Counted from the stretch's first letter, positions 35,182 through 45,610 are shown. The stretch: 64,000 nucleotides of DNA from Taklimakanibacter lacteus (GCA_003576695.1 QOZQ01000013.1:118593-182592); one strand, 5' to 3'. The notes: generated by a model from the sequence alone, not told the origin. Made by a program: numbers and translations.

Positions 35182-35810
35182 TCGAGGCCCGCAAGCTCGG
35201 CCGCGCGCTTGCGCCAGGCGAGCAGCGACAGGCCCGTCTCGGCGCGGAAATGGCGCGTCAGGCTGCGCCGGCTCATGCCGATGAGATGGGCCCAGTCATC
35301 GAGCCCGCGACGCTCGCTCCTTGTCACCATGGCGTTGCACAGGCGGACGAGACGGGCATCGCGTGGCATCGGCAAGGCCAGGCTCGCATCATCGGCGCGT
35401 GCGACCTCATCGACGATCAGCGCAGCGAGATGGCCGCCCCGACCGGCCTCGTCATAGTCGAGAGGCTCACGGGCAAGCGCCTCGATGGATGCGGCCAGGA
35501 GGTCCGACGTCACGATGACCTTGCAGCGCGACGGCAGGCGCGCCGCGGCCGTCTCTTCCACATAGGCGCTGCGCATCGTGACCGCCCCCCGCATGGCGAC
35601 ATCGTGATCGAGCCCGGGCGGGATCCACAACGCATGGCCGGTCGGCACATACCAGGCGCCGAGCTCGGTCGTCGCGATCATCAAGCCTTGCGACGCGCTC
35701 AGAATCTGCCCGCGGGCGTGGCGATGCCAGCCGGTGCTCTCGCCGGCCATGTAAGGCCGGGCGTGGATCGTGACGAGACGCGTCCCCAGCTCGAAATCAT
35801 CATCCATCAT
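35178..35810 (-). CDS. AraC-family regulator with truncated DNA-binding domain
   Basis: 210 residues. The N-terminal cupin sensor part (GWHRHARGQIL, VPTGHALWIPPG) is complete. The C-terminal AraC domain has the first helix-turn-helix (GLDDWAHLIGMSRRSLTRHF) but stops just after ETGLSLLAWRKRAAE; about 45-50 residues, including the second helix-turn-helix, are missing. The stop abuts the HisD-family stop (overlap of three bases). It is divergent from an MFS gene, a common pairing for transporter control. It may be inactive or DNA-binding impaired. Confidence 0.85.
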   Translation of the reverse strand: MMDDDFELGTRLVTIHARPYMAGESTGWHRHARGQILSASQGLMIATTELGAWYVPTGHALWIPPGLDHDVAMRGAVTMRSAYVEETAAARLPSRCKVIVTSDLLAASIEALAREPLDYDEAGRGGHLAALIVDEVARADDASLALPMPRDARLVRLCNAMVTRSERRGLDDWAHLIGMSRRSLTRHFRAETGLSLLAWRKRAAELAGLD

Positions 35811-35894
35811 CTTGGCCCGATTTTACCCGAAATTGGCCCCACCGGATATATCGGGCCAAGTACGGTGCGCGCAACAACCGCGATCGAAAAGCCC

Positions 35895-37061
35895 ATGACC
35901 GACGCCCGCCGCACCATCTTCTTCGTCAACGCCGCCCATGCCCTCGTCCATTATGTGGTCCTCATCTTCCCGACCGCCGTCATCGTGATCGGGACTGAAT
36001 GGATGCTGGGCTATGGCGAGTTGATCCCACTCGCCACCGGGTGCTTCGTCGCTTTCGGGCTGCTGTCGCTGCCGGCGGGCTGGCTGGTGAATGTGACGGG
36101 GCCCGACCGCCTTCTGGCTTCCTTCTTCATCCTGACCGGACTTGCCTGCCTATTCGTCGCCGCGGCGACGACATGGACGATGCTCGGGCTGGCGCTACTG
36201 CTGCTCGGCGCCGCCGGCGCCATCTATCACCCGGTCGGCCTCAGCCTTCTCGCCTCCAGGTCTCAGCAGCTCGGGCGTGATTTCGCCGTCAACGGAGTCT
36301 GCGGCAATGTCGGTGCGGCCGTGGCTGCTGCCGGCACGGCGTTCCTTGCTTCCGTCTTCGGCTGGCGCGCCGCCTTCATCGGTCCGGGCGCCGTGGCGCT
36401 GATGCTGGGGATTCTCTTCATCGCGACGACACGCCACTCGGGAAATTCGGACAGGGCGCCGACAAGCACTACAGCCTCACCCGGCATCGCCGTGCAGAAA
36501 CCGCTTCTGGCTGTCGGCATGATCCTCCTGGCGGGCTTCGCCGGCGGCATGACCTACAACATCATCACGGTTGCCTTGCCCAAGATCGTCGATGAGCGCT
36601 TCGACGGTGACTTGCCGCTGATCGGCACCGGTGCGCTCGCCACCGTCGTCTTCATCTGCGGCGCCCTGATGCAGCTTGCCACCGGCCGGCTCATCGACCG
36701 CTTCGCGCTGGCTTCGCTCTTTGTCGGCCTCGCGGCGCTCGAGCTCACCGGCCTGGTGCTGGCCTGGCTCTCGACCGGTCCTCTCCTGCTCATCGGCCTC
36801 GCTTTCACCATGGCGGCGATCTATGGCCTGGTGGTGGTCGACGATGCCATCGTGGCGCGCTTCGTGCCCGAGCATCTGCGGGCCAAAGCCTATGGCATCA
36901 CCTATTCCCTCAGCTTCGCCGTCAGCGCGGCGGCCATCCCGATGATGGGCATGCTGCATGACCGGGGCGCCGGCTTCGCTCCGGTTCTCGCTCTGACCGC
37001 AGCCTGCAGCGGCGCCATGCTCATCTGCGCGCTGGGCTTCCACCATGCTGTGAAGAAATGA
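35895..37061 (+). CDS. MFS transporter
   Basis: 388 residues with twelve hydrophobic segments. The first begins FFVNAAHALVHYVVLIFPTA and a basic loop (GPDRLL) follows the second. The start at 35895 is the first Met before the first membrane segment; the open frame upstream is a shadow of the AraC gene. It is divergent from the AraC-type regulator, so an efflux or uptake role under its control is likely. Substrate unknown. Confidence 0.9.
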   Translation: MTDARRTIFFVNAAHALVHYVVLIFPTAVIVIGTEWMLGYGELIPLATGCFVAFGLLSLPAGWLVNVTGPDRLLASFFILTGLACLFVAAATTWTMLGLALLLLGAAGAIYHPVGLSLLASRSQQLGRDFAVNGVCGNVGAAVAAAGTAFLASVFGWRAAFIGPGAVALMLGILFIATTRHSGNSDRAPTSTTASPGIAVQKPLLAVGMILLAGFAGGMTYNIITVALPKIVDERFDGDLPLIGTGALATVVFICGALMQLATGRLIDRFALASLFVGLAALELTGLVLAWLSTGPLLLIGLAFTMAAIYGLVVVDDAIVARFVPEHLRAKAYGITYSLSFAVSAAAIPMMGMLHDRGAGFAPVLALTAACSGAMLICALGFHHAVKK

Positions 37062-37427
37062 AGCACCTGAGGACTCGAAACCCCGCCGCGCTCATCTGGC
37101 GCCGGCGGGGCACTCGATCATTCGAGATTTATTCGAAGTCCATTCCGGTATTTATACCGGATCATTTTCGAGGCTCTGAGACGTCCAGCTTCGGCATCTC
37201 GCCCTCGCATGAGATATTCGGATTGTAGGATGAGCGGCCTGATCAGTGTCGATGAGTGCTGCAGCGCTGTCAGGACCGTGACTGCGGAACCTTGCCGCAG
37301 TCGAGAAGGTAGCCCGGTGGATTCATGCCTCCCTCCCTTTCTGTTGTGTCCGGTCATCGATCTCACGCGACCGATGATGGTTTTATCTTGGTCCTCTCCC
37401 TCTCGATGTCAAGTCAAAATGGACCTC
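37062..37427. other. Gene-free stretch between MFS and VOC genes
   Basis: 366 bases with the hairpin at 37081-37110 and a dyad CCGGTAT-TT-ATACCGG at 37145-37160. On the minus strand an 18-residue frame (ATG 37326, stop 37270) has a strong GGGAGG upstream, but it matches no known protein. It could be a leader peptide; nothing else is seen. Confidence 0.4.
37081..37110. terminator. Possible terminator hairpin after the MFS gene
   Basis: A perfect eight-base stem CCCCGCCG (37081-37088) with CGGCGGGG (37103-37110). It lies 19 bases after the MFS stop. The tract that follows is AT-rich but lacks a strong T-run, so termination is only moderately supported. Confidence 0.5.
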
Positions 37428-37793
37428 TCATCGTCTCGACTCGCGAAAGGCGCGGCTGGAAACCGAGATGGAGTTCCTGGCGGGATCGCGCGCATTGGCG
37501 AAGACATAGCCTTCCCCTTGATGCAGGGCGCTGAACACCAGCCCGTTCTTCGCGGCGAGCGCGCAGAAGCCTTCGACATCCTCGACATCGAAAACCAGCT
37601 TCACCTGGGACTGGCCGGCCTTCTGGGCCCTTCCCGCCTGATGAATCATCAGACGGGCGCCGCCATTGGCGGGAACAAGCTCGACAATGCGGTCGCCCGC
37701 TTCGCGCGATGCCTTGAAACCGAAGAATTTTTCATAGAACGCCACGGTCTGTTCCACGTCCAGCGCGTAGAGGATGATCCGGTTCAATGCCAT
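37428..37793 (-). CDS. VOC (glyoxalase-like) superfamily protein
   Basis: 121 residues with the paired VOC modules: RIILYALDVEQTVAFYEKFFGF, the middle KLVFDVEDVEGFC, and the closing EGYVFANARDPARN. Candidate ligands are not certain in this short member. A single gene, 224 bases upstream of uvrA on the other strand. Reaction unknown. Confidence 0.85.
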   Translation of the reverse strand: MALNRIILYALDVEQTVAFYEKFFGFKASREAGDRIVELVPANGGARLMIHQAGRAQKAGQSQVKLVFDVEDVEGFCALAAKNGLVFSALHQGEGYVFANARDPARNSISVSSRAFRESRR

Positions 37794-37990
37794 ATGCTGT
37801 CTTCAACCTCACCTATGACTGGCCCGACAAGGGGCTGCCGCCGGGCCTTCTTCACCAGTCTGTGGACAGCGGTCAAGCTGCTGACATGTTCTGGCGCTTG
37901 AAGGGAGCAGCCTCGCAAAACAGGTTCAGCCGCGTGATGGCCGGGAAAAAGCGACTTTTCCCCGGCCAAATGCTTGTCCAGCTTGCCCAC

Positions 37991-38005
37991 GTTCACTATT
38001 TGGTC
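37991..38005 (+). promoter_or_regulatory. Possible degenerate LexA box in front of uvrA
   Basis: GTTC-ACTATTT-GGTC ends 12 bases before the uvrA ATG. It has the alphaproteobacterial LexA layout with one mismatch in the second half. UvrA is usually SOS-controlled. The proximity to the start and absence of a good ribosome-binding site would fit a leaderless or very short leader transcript. Confidence 0.5.
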
Positions 38006-38017
38006 TAGTCAACCGCC

Positions 38018-40945
38018 ATGGCCGACACCAAGAAAATCATCGCGATACAGGGTGCGCGCGAGCACAATCTCAAGAACATCTCGCTTGAGCTGCCGCGCGA
38101 CAAGCTCATCGTCTTCACCGGGCTTTCGGGCTCGGGCAAGTCCTCGCTCGCTTTCGACACGATCTATGCCGAGGGCCAGCGCCGTTATGTCGAGAGCCTG
38201 TCGGCCTATGCCCGCCAGTTCCTCGAGATGATGCAGAAGCCCGATGTCGACCAGATCGACGGCCTCTCGCCCGCCATCTCGATCGAGCAGAAGACAACGA
38301 GCCGCAATCCGCGCTCGACGGTGGGCACCGTCACCGAGATCTATGACTATATGCGCCTCCTCTTTGCGCGCATCGGCGTCGCCTATTCGCCGGCCACCGG
38401 CCTTCCCATCGAGAGCCAGACCGTCACCCAGATGGTCGACCGGGTGATGGAGCTTCCCGAGGGCACCCGCCTCTACCTCCTGGCGCCGATCGTCCGTGGA
38501 CGGAAGGGCGAATACCGCAAGGAAATGGCGGAGCTGCAGAAGAAGGGCTTCCAGCGCGTCAAGGTCGACGGCAAGTTCTACGAGATCGACGCGGTTCCGG
38601 CCCTCGACAAGAAATTCAAGCACGATATCGACGTGGTGGTCGACCGCATCGTGGTCCGGGGCGATCTCGGCAACCGCCTGGCCGACAGTTTCGAGACGGC
38701 GCTGAAGCTCGCCGAGGGGCTTGCCATCGCCGAATATACCGACAAGCCCTTGCCGCCGTCGCGCACCAGCGAGGAGAGCGCCAACAAGTCGAAGAACGAG
38801 ACGCATGAGCGCATCCTGTTCTCGGAGAAATTCGCCTGCCCCGTCTCGGGCTTCACCATCGAGGAGATCGAGCCGCGCCTCTTCTCCTTCAACAACCCCT
38901 TCGGCGCCTGCCCCAAATGCGATGGACTGGGCACCGAGCTGCGTTTCGAGCCCGATCTCGTGGTGCCCGATGCCACGCTGTCGCTGCGCGACGGGGCCAT
39001 ACTGCCCTGGGCCAAGACCGGCAACACCTCGCCCTATTACACCCAGACGCTGGAAGCCCTCGCCAAGGCCTACAAGTTCGGCATGTCGACGGCCTGGAAG
39101 GACCTGCCCAAGAAGGCGCGCGACGCCATCCTGTTCGGCACCGGCGAGGACGAGATCACCTTCGTCTATGACGACGGGCTTCGCACCTACAAGACCAAGA
39201 AGGCCTTCGAGGGCGTCATCGGCAATATCGAGCGGCGCTGGCGCGAGACGGATTCGCAATGGATGCGCGAGGAGCTGTCGCGCTTCCAGTCGGATCATCC
39301 CTGCGATGCCTGCGGCGGCTTCAGGCTCAAGCCCCAGGCGCTCGCCGTCAAGATCGACAAGCTGCATATCGGCCAGGTCTCCGACATGTCGATCAAGGCC
39401 GCCAATGACTGGTTCACCAGGCTCGAGGGCAAGCTCAAGCCCAAGGACCGCGAGATCGCCGCGCGCATCCTGAAGGAGATCCGCGCCCGCCTCAAGTTCC
39501 TGGTCGATGTGGGCCTCGATTATCTCAATTTGTCGCGCGTCTCGGGCTCGCTGTCAGGCGGCGAGAGCCAGCGCATCCGCCTTGCCTCGCAGATCGGCTC
39601 GGGCCTCACCGGCGTGCTTTATGTGCTGGACGAGCCCTCGATCGGCCTGCATCAGCGCGACAATGCCCGCCTGCTCGAGACCCTCATCCATCTGCGCGAC
39701 ATCGGCAATACGGTGATCGTGGTCGAGCATGACGAGGATGCGATAAGGCTCGCCGATTATGTCGTCGATATCGGCCCCGGCGCCGGCATCCATGGCGGCG
39801 AGGTCATCGCGCAGGGCTCGCCCGACCAGGTCATGGCCAATCCGCGCTCGCTCACCGGGCAGTATCTCATCGGCCTGCAGCAGATTCCCCTGCCCCAGCG
39901 CCGGCGCACGCCGGAAAAGGGCCGCCGCATCAAGGTGACGGGCGCGCGCGCCAACAACCTCAAGAGCGTGTCGGCCGAGATTCCGCTCGGCCTCTTCACC
40001 TGCGTCACCGGTGTGTCGGGCGGCGGCAAGTCGACCTTGCTGATCGACACGATCTATCGCGCCATCGCCCGCAAGCTGATGGGCACGCGCGAAGCCCCGC
40101 TCGAGCATGACAAGATCGAGGGCCTCGAATATCTCGACAAGATCATCGACATCGACCAGTCGCCGATCGGGCGCACGCCGCGCTCGAACCCGGCGACCTA
40201 TACCGGCGCCTTCACCCCCATCCGCGACTGGTTCGCCGGCCTCCCCGAAGCCAAGGCGCGCGGCTATGAGCCGGGCCGCTTCTCCTTCAATGTGAAGGGC
40301 GGGCGCTGCGAGACCTGCCAAGGCGACGGTGTCATCAAGATCGAGATGCATTTCCTGCCCGATGTCTATGTCACCTGCGATGCCTGCCACGGCAAGCGCT
40401 ACAATCGCGAGACGCTGGAGATCAGGTTCAAGGACAAGTCGATCGCCGATGTGCTCGACATGACGGTGGCGGAAGGCGCCGAGTTCTTCCGCGCCGTACC
40501 ATCGGTGCGCGACAAGATGGAGACTCTCGAGCGCGTGGGCCTCGGCTATATCCATATCGGCCAGCAGGCGACGACGCTCTCGGGCGGCGAGGCGCAGCGC
40601 GTCAAGCTCGCCAAGGAATTGTCGAAGCGCGCCACCGGCCGCACCATCTACCTGCTCGACGAGCCGACCACCGGCCTGCATTTCCATGATGTGCGCAAGC
40701 TTCTCGAGGTGCTGCATGAACTGGTCGACCAGGGCAACACGGTTGTCGTCATCGAGCACAATCTCGAAGTGATCAAGACCGCCGACTGGATCATCGACAT
40801 GGGACCCGAAGGCGGCGATGGCGGCGGCGAGGTCGTCTTCGCCGGAACGCCCGAGGACTGCGTCAGGGAGCCGCGAAGCTATACCGGCCAGTTCCTGAAG
40901 GACGTGCTGCGCCGCGGGCGGACCAAGACGGAAGCGGCGGAGTAG
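38018..40945 (+). CDS. uvrA: Excinuclease ABC subunit A
   Basis: 975-residue damage-recognition ATPase of nucleotide excision repair. Two ABC modules are visible: Walker [10 protein letters not shown] (first) and GVSGGGKST (second), signatures [12 protein letters not shown] and [12 protein letters not shown]. The C-terminal zinc finger CETCQGDG ... CDACHG is intact. In the first zinc finger the usual CPxCG is CPVSG (residues about 273-277), so one cysteine is Ser; the second pair (GACPKC) is present. This substitution is, to my memory, frequent in alphaproteobacteria. It is a single gene between gene-free stretches. Confidence 0.97.
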   Translation: MADTKKIIAIQGAREHNLKNISLELPRDKLIVFTGLSGSGKSSLAFDTIYAEGQRRYVESLSAYARQFLEMMQKPDVDQIDGLSPAISIEQKTTSRNPRSTVGTVTEIYDYMRLLFARIGVAYSPATGLPIESQTVTQMVDRVMELPEGTRLYLLAPIVRGRKGEYRKEMAELQKKGFQRVKVDGKFYEIDAVPALDKKFKHDIDVVVDRIVVRGDLGNRLADSFETALKLAEGLAIAEYTDKPLPPSRTSEESANKSKNETHERILFSEKFACPVSGFTIEEIEPRLFSFNNPFGACPKCDGLGTELRFEPDLVVPDATLSLRDGAILPWAKTGNTSPYYTQTLEALAKAYKFGMSTAWKDLPKKARDAILFGTGEDEITFVYDDGLRTYKTKKAFEGVIGNIERRWRETDSQWMREELSRFQSDHPCDACGGFRLKPQALAVKIDKLHIGQVSDMSIKAANDWFTRLEGKLKPKDREIAARILKEIRARLKFLVDVGLDYLNLSRVSGSLSGGESQRIRLASQIGSGLTGVLYVLDEPSIGLHQRDNARLLETLIHLRDIGNTVIVVEHDEDAIRLADYVVDIGPGAGIHGGEVIAQGSPDQVMANPRSLTGQYLIGLQQIPLPQRRRTPEKGRRIKVTGARANNLKSVSAEIPLGLFTCVTGVSGGGKSTLLIDTIYRAIARKLMGTREAPLEHDKIEGLEYLDKIIDIDQSPIGRTPRSNPATYTGAFTPIRDWFAGLPEAKARGYEPGRFSFNVKGGRCETCQGDGVIKIEMHFLPDVYVTCDACHGKRYNRETLEIRFKDKSIADVLDMTVAEGAEFFRAVPSVRDKMETLERVGLGYIHIGQQATTLSGGEAQRVKLAKELSKRATGRTIYLLDEPTTGLHFHDVRKLLEVLHELVDQGNTVVVIEHNLEVIKTADWIIDMGPEGGDGGGEVVFAGTPEDCVREPRSYTGQFLKDVLRRGRTKTEAAE

Positions 40946-40992
40946 AGAGGCCCTCCTTCATTTCCCCTTCTCCCGTCCGGAGGATGGGAGAA

Positions 40993-41160
40993 GGTGCCCG
41001 ACAGGGCGGATGAGGGCTCTTCCTCGAAACATGCGAGACTTGGAAAACACCGGAGTAATTTGGACAAAGAGCCCTCACCCGGCCTCTCGCCTTCGCGAAG
41101 CCGAGGTTTCGCCCCGACAGAGCAGATAACTTCCGCTTCGGCGGAGCAAGGTCGGGCACC
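40993..41160. repeat. Composite nested palindromic repeat downstream of uvrA
   Basis: In the 466-base gene-free stretch 40946-41411, a GGTGCCCGAC/GTCGGGCACC pair (40993-41002, 41151-41160) encloses a TGAGGGCTCTT/AAGAGCCCTCA pair (41011-41021, 41067-41077), along with smaller hairpins (for example CCGCTTCGGCGG). The nested arrangement looks like a dispersed repeat element or a remnant of one, not a gene. No frame of note is present. Confidence 0.65.
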
Positions 41161-41411
41161 CCCATTGCTTCGCAACGGGCGAGGGGAAAAATTGGCAATG
41201 GCTCGCCTACTTCGGGAAATCCATATGCGGATTGCCCAGTCTGAGTAACTGAGGCATCGCCCAGGTTTCAGCTTTTAAACGCCGGACGGTTAATGCTTGC
41301 CAAAATTCCGCCACGGCGCTGCTTGACCTTGGTGTCGCCCGCAATGAGAATGACCGTCGTGAACCAGGTCGCGCGGCGGTCGGGGCTAACCGGAACCTGC
41401 GAGGGGAAGTC

Positions 41412-41891
41412 ATGAAACTCACCAAATGGGCTCTTCTGGCGAGCGCTGCGATGGCTGTCACGGCAGCTTCCGCCAAAGCGGAGGATGTTGGCGCCCTCAA
41501 GGCCCAGATCGAGGCTTTGCAGCAGAACGTGTCGCAGCTCGAGGCGCAGCAGGGAGCGCTGCCCGAGGGCTATGACCTGATGGCCATCCGCAAAGGCCAG
41601 GGCACTTTTGAAGGCGTCGCGCCGGAGCGCAATGCCGACAAGGTGCGTGAGGATTCAGGCTTCACCATCTCGGTGCTGCCGAGGGCCGACGCGGAGCCGG
41701 TGGCCGAAATCTCGGTATCGGGCGAGATCCGCAGCGGGCTGGTCTATTCGGACCGCGGGAAAAATCGCGACTCGCTCGATGCGACGACGCGCGGCCGTGT
41801 TGTCGTCAAAGGCAAGGTTGACACGTCGGTCGGCGAGGTGGGCGGCTATGTCCGTCTGCAGGACACTGGCGGAAGTTCCTTCGCGGATTGA
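41412..41891 (+). pseudogene. Truncated porin
   Basis: The open part encodes 159 residues beginning with a signal peptide (MKLTKWALLASAAMAVTAASA), a short coiled-coil (LKAQIEALQQNVSQLEAQQG), and the first strands of a rhizobial-type porin (EISVSGEIRSGLVYSDRG). Rhizobial porins of this type are normally about 400-500 residues, so the gene lacks most of the barrel. After the TGA the sequence has no porin-like continuation in any frame, suggesting a deletion or recombination. The start and coiled-coil part may still be expressed. Confidence 0.75.
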
Positions 41892-42108
41892 TCCGAGGCG
41901 CCGGCGGAGGCCGATGCTTCAGGCTCACCGACAGCATTATATTCCTTGGAAGAGACAATATTCCACGATATATATTGGAAATTGCATGAAATTGTCAGAA
42001 ACTGTTTGCAACTTTTCAGCGGTTTCTGCGTAAAAGAAATCCTGGGTTTAGCTGCATGACCGGAGCAGCCCGCGGCTGAGTTGTCCGTTCCGGGGGATTT
42101 TGTTCTTT

Positions 42109-42843
42109 ATGTCCAACTTGCCACTCGCCCTGATCACCGGCGGCTCGCGCGGTCTGGGCTTCGAGACGGCGCGTCAGCTGGGGCGCCTGGGCTACCGGCT
42201 GTTCATCGCCAGCCGCACGAAATCCACCCTCGAAAATGCCGCCCGGACTCTTCGCGCCGAGGGCTATCTGGTGACCGCGCACGCCTTCGACATGCAGGAT
42301 GCGGCCTCCATCGAGCTGCTGGTCGATGCCGTCAAGATGAAGGACGCCTCGATTGATGTGCTGATCAACTGCGCCGGCGTCATGTACGAGGCGGGCAGCG
42401 ACAGCGATCTCAAGGCCGAGATCGGCTCGACTGCCAGCGTCCTGCGCAGCCCGGAAAGGAACGTCACCGACACGATCGCCATCAACATGATCGGCACCTG
42501 GAGCGTCACCCGCGCGCTTGCGCCCTATCTCGCCCGCGGTGCCCGCATCGTCAATGTCTCGTCCAGCATGGCCTCGCTCGGCGAGATGGGACCGGGTTAT
42601 TACGGCTACCGTGCCTCGAAGGCCGGCATCAATGTCTTCACCCGCACGCTTGCCTATGAAATGCGCCCGCGCGGCATTCTGGTGAACTCGGTCTGCCCCG
42701 GCTGGGTCAAGACGAACATGGGAGGGCCCGGCGCCACCCGCGACGTGGCCGAAGGCGCTGCCGGCATCGTCTGGGCGGCAACGCTTCCCCCCGACGGGCC
42801 GACCGGCGGCTTCTTCAGGGATGGTCAGGCGATCCCCTGGTAG
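42109..42843 (+). CDS. Short-chain dehydrogenase/reductase
   Basis: 244 residues of the SDR family, NAD(P)-binding Rossmann fold (LALITGGSRGLGFETARQL) with catalytic Ser (VNVSSSMASL), Tyr/Lys (YYGYRASKAG) and a motif CAGVM. Closes with MRPRGILVNSVCPGWVKTNM. The start at 42109 (ATG) is chosen; TTG three codons upstream is possible. Convergent with the metallo-beta-lactamase gene. Substrate unknown. Confidence 0.9.
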   Translation: MSNLPLALITGGSRGLGFETARQLGRLGYRLFIASRTKSTLENAARTLRAEGYLVTAHAFDMQDAASIELLVDAVKMKDASIDVLINCAGVMYEAGSDSDLKAEIGSTASVLRSPERNVTDTIAINMIGTWSVTRALAPYLARGARIVNVSSSMASLGEMGPGYYGYRASKAGINVFTRTLAYEMRPRGILVNSVCPGWVKTNMGGPGATRDVAEGAAGIVWAATLPPDGPTGGFFRDGQAIPW

Positions 42844-42863
42844 CCCGAGACGCCGGGCGTTCC

Positions 42864-43598
42864 CTACTGGCTCATTGCCGCGCGGATACGCCGGTCATAG
42901 TCGTCGGCCAGGCCATGCAACGCGGCCGCTCCATCGCCGGTGAAGGTCGGACCGTGCATGAGCGCCAGACTTCTGGGCGCAAGTTCCGCCAGGCGACGGA
43001 TCGTCTTCCCCATTCCGGGATTGAGGCTCGAAAAGCGGAACATGTCCTCGGCGTCGATGGCGGGTCCGACGATATCGCGGTCCGTCAAAGCGGCGCGGTC
43101 GCCAATCTGCGTGAAGAGATCACCACACAGCAAGGTTCCGCTCGCCTCCTCATAGAGGACGCCCGCGTCCCAGCCATGTGGAATATGCGGCGTGTCGAGA
43201 TAGCGCACCCGCCTGCCCTTGCCGAGATCGATCGTCTCGCCGTCCTCGAGAATACGCGGACTGCGGTCAGCCATGTCGTTGAGCGAGACATAGCAGCCCG
43301 TCCGGCCATGCGCGACCATGGCCTGGGGCGCGATCGCCAGCCAGTCATTCATCGCGCCGCATTCATCCGCTTCGTAGTGGCCGAAGGCGATCCAGCGCAG
43401 CTTTTCCGGCGGGATGAGCCTGGCGACGGCGGTGCGAATGGAGGGGAACATCAGCCTCAGGCCGGCATGGAACAGCAAGGGCTCATCGCCGAGAATGAGG
43501 AACTGGTTGAAGGTGAAGCCATCGGGCGGCGCGATATCGGGCACGAAGGTCGACAGCCGGTAAAGCCCATCGCCGATTTCAGTGATCCTGGTCTCCAT
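42864..43598 (-). CDS. Metallo-beta-lactamase-fold protein (flavodiiron/ODP-like)
   Basis: 244 residues of the MBL fold of the ODP type. The metal motif region is FGHYEADECGAMNDW, with HIPHGWDAGVLYEEASGTLLCGDLFT later and MHGPTF at the C-terminus; the HxExD pattern is that of the di-iron family rather than zinc lactamases. The start at 43598 is supported by AGGAGG. The TetR gene is divergent, and the 18-base palindrome between them lies 44 bases upstream of this start. Confidence 0.88.
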   Translation of the reverse strand: METRITEIGDGLYRLSTFVPDIAPPDGFTFNQFLILGDEPLLFHAGLRLMFPSIRTAVARLIPPEKLRWIAFGHYEADECGAMNDWLAIAPQAMVAHGRTGCYVSLNDMADRSPRILEDGETIDLGKGRRVRYLDTPHIPHGWDAGVLYEEASGTLLCGDLFTQIGDRAALTDRDIVGPAIDAEDMFRFSSLNPGMGKTIRRLAELAPRSLALMHGPTFTGDGAAALHGLADDYDRRIRAAMSQ

Positions 43599-43641
43599 AC
43601 AAGCCTCCTGTTGCCTGGCATCGACAGATGCCAATTTTCGT

Positions 43642-43659
43642 GATACACACGTGTGTATC
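43642..43659. promoter_or_regulatory. 18-base palindrome between MBL and TetR genes
   Basis: Perfect inverted repeat GATACACACGTGTGTATC (43642-43659) with an extra AATACACAC half-site at 43686-43694. It sits in the 115-base divergent region of the MBL gene (43598) and TetR gene (43714). It is the likely operator of the TetR-type regulator, so the regulator would control both genes. Confidence 0.75.
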
Positions 43660-43713
43660 CAAATTTGAACGTCACGTCAACATTGAATACACACAAGAGT
43701 GCAGTGAAATGAG

Positions 43714-44286
43714 ATGACCCGAACCTACACACTGAAGCGGCGCGCCGAGCAGCAGGCCATGACCCGGCAGCGCATCGTCGAAGCCGCCGTCGATTTGCAT
43801 GGCAGCGTCGGCCCCGCTTCCACCACCGTGAGCATGATCGCCGAGCGGGCCGGCGTCCAACGGCATACATTCTATGCGCATTTTCCGGGGGAACGGGATC
43901 TGCTACTCGCCTGCTCCGGTCTGGTCCATGAGCGCGACCCGCTGCCGGAAGCCGCGGCTTGGCAGGCAACAAAGGATCCCCGCAGGCGCCTGCACACCGG
44001 GCTGCGCGCGCTCTATGACTGGTACAAGCGCAATGCCGGCCTGCTCGCCTGTGTATTGCGTGATGGCGAGCATCACCAGTTGACGAGAGAGATTGCCGAG
44101 CTGCGCTTCTCCGGGCCCATGGCCTCCTACCGACAGGTCCTCGGTGACGGCCTGGATGCCCCACAACGTGCCATGCTCGGCCTGGCGCTCAGCTTCTTCA
44201 CCTGGCGAAGCCTGACGCAGGAAGGCAGACTGAAACAGGACGCCGCCGCTGCCGCGATGACGCAGGCAATCATTTCGCAGAAGTAG
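43714..44286 (+). CDS. TetR-family regulator
   Basis: 190 residues. The N-terminal helix-turn-helix is at about residues 20-66 (RQRIVEAAVDLHG ... MIAERAGVQRHTFYAHFPG). The C-terminal part is a ligand-binding helical domain. It probably represses the divergent MBL gene and itself through the palindrome at 43642-43659. It is convergent with rarA, 11 bases apart. Confidence 0.9.
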   Translation: MTRTYTLKRRAEQQAMTRQRIVEAAVDLHGSVGPASTTVSMIAERAGVQRHTFYAHFPGERDLLLACSGLVHERDPLPEAAAWQATKDPRRRLHTGLRALYDWYKRNAGLLACVLRDGEHHQLTREIAELRFSGPMASYRQVLGDGLDAPQRAMLGLALSFFTWRSLTQEGRLKQDAAAAAMTQAIISQK

Positions 44287-44297
44287 GAAGAACGGCC

Positions 44298-45610
44298 TCA
44301 GCCCTCGCCGCGCTCGCGCCTGAGCTTCTCCCAATAGTCCAGCCGCTTGCGGATCTCGCGCTCGAAGCCGCGCTCCGGCGGATCGTAAAAGCGTTCGCGC
44401 TGCATCTGGTCGGGAAAGTAATTCTGCCCGGAAAAGGCGTCGGGCTCGTCGTGATCATATTGATAGCCGGCGCCATACTCCTGTTCCTTCATCAGGCGCG
44501 TCGGCGCATTGAGGATGATCTTGGGCGGCGACAGCGAGCCCGTTTCCCTGGCGTGCTTCATGGCGCCCTTGAAGGCGACATAGCCGGCATTGGATTTGGG
44601 CGCGGTCGCCAGATAGATGACGGCCTGCGCCAGTGCGAGCTCACCCTCCGGACTACCGAGGAAATCAAAGGCCTCCTTCGCCAGCAATGCCTGCTGCAGC
44701 GCCTGCGGATCGGCGAGGCCCACATCCTCGATCGCCATGCGCACCATCCGGCGCGTGATATAGAGCGGGTCCTCGCCGGCGGTGAGCATGCGGGCGAGAT
44801 AATAGAGCGCCGCATCGGGATCGGAGCCGCGCACCGTCTTGTGCAGCGCCGAGATCAGATTGTAATGGCCGTCCTGCGACTTGTCGTAAAGCGGCACGCG
44901 TTTCTGCACCACTTCCGCCAGCTTCGCCTCATCGAGCGCCGCACCGCCTTCCGGCACGGTGGCGAAAATGTCCTCGACCAAATTGAGCAGATAGCGTCCA
45001 TCGCCATCGGCAAGCCCCGTCAGCACCTGGCGCGCCGCATCGGTCACGGGCAGCGCCCGCTTCTCATGCATTTCGGCGCGCGCGATGAGCGCCTCGAGCG
45101 CCGGCGCATCGAGCCGGTTGAGCACCAGCACTTGCGCACGCGACAACAGAGCTCCGTTCAGCTCGAAGGACGGGTTCTCGGTGGTGGCGCCGACCAGCGT
45201 GATGGTGCCATCTTCCATCACCGGCAGGAAGCTGTCCTGCTGCGAGCGGTTGAAGCGGTGGATCTCGTCGACGAAGAGCAGCGTGCCACGCCCCTGCTCG
45301 CGCCTGGAGCGCGCCATCTCGAACGCCTTCTTGAGATCGGCGACGCCGGAGAAGATCGCCGACATCTGCTCGAAGACGAGGCCGGTGGCGCCGGCCAGGA
45401 GCCGCGCAATGGTCGTCTTGCCGGTGCCGGGCGGCCCCCAGAAGATGACGGAAGGCACCCGCCCCGCCGCGATCATGCGGGTGAGCACACCTTCGGGTCC
45501 GGTGATGTGGTCCTGCCCCACGACATCGGAAAGCTTCTGCGGCCGCAGGCGGTCGGCCAGCGGCCGCGGCGCTTCCTTGTCCAGTCCTGCCGCCTGGAAC
45601 AGGTTGGCCA

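Noticed and set aside
37270..37326. An 18-residue minus-strand frame with a strong ribosome-binding site
   Set aside because: Too short to support as a gene on sequence alone; no known leader-peptide residue bias or following structural gene on that strand.
40946..41411. Insertion sequence remnant downstream of uvrA
   Set aside because: Only nested inverted repeats are seen; there is no transposase fragment or target duplication visible.
41207..41500. A 97-residue minus-strand frame overlapping the porin start
   Set aside because: It is antisense to the porin signal peptide and upstream region, and has no family features.
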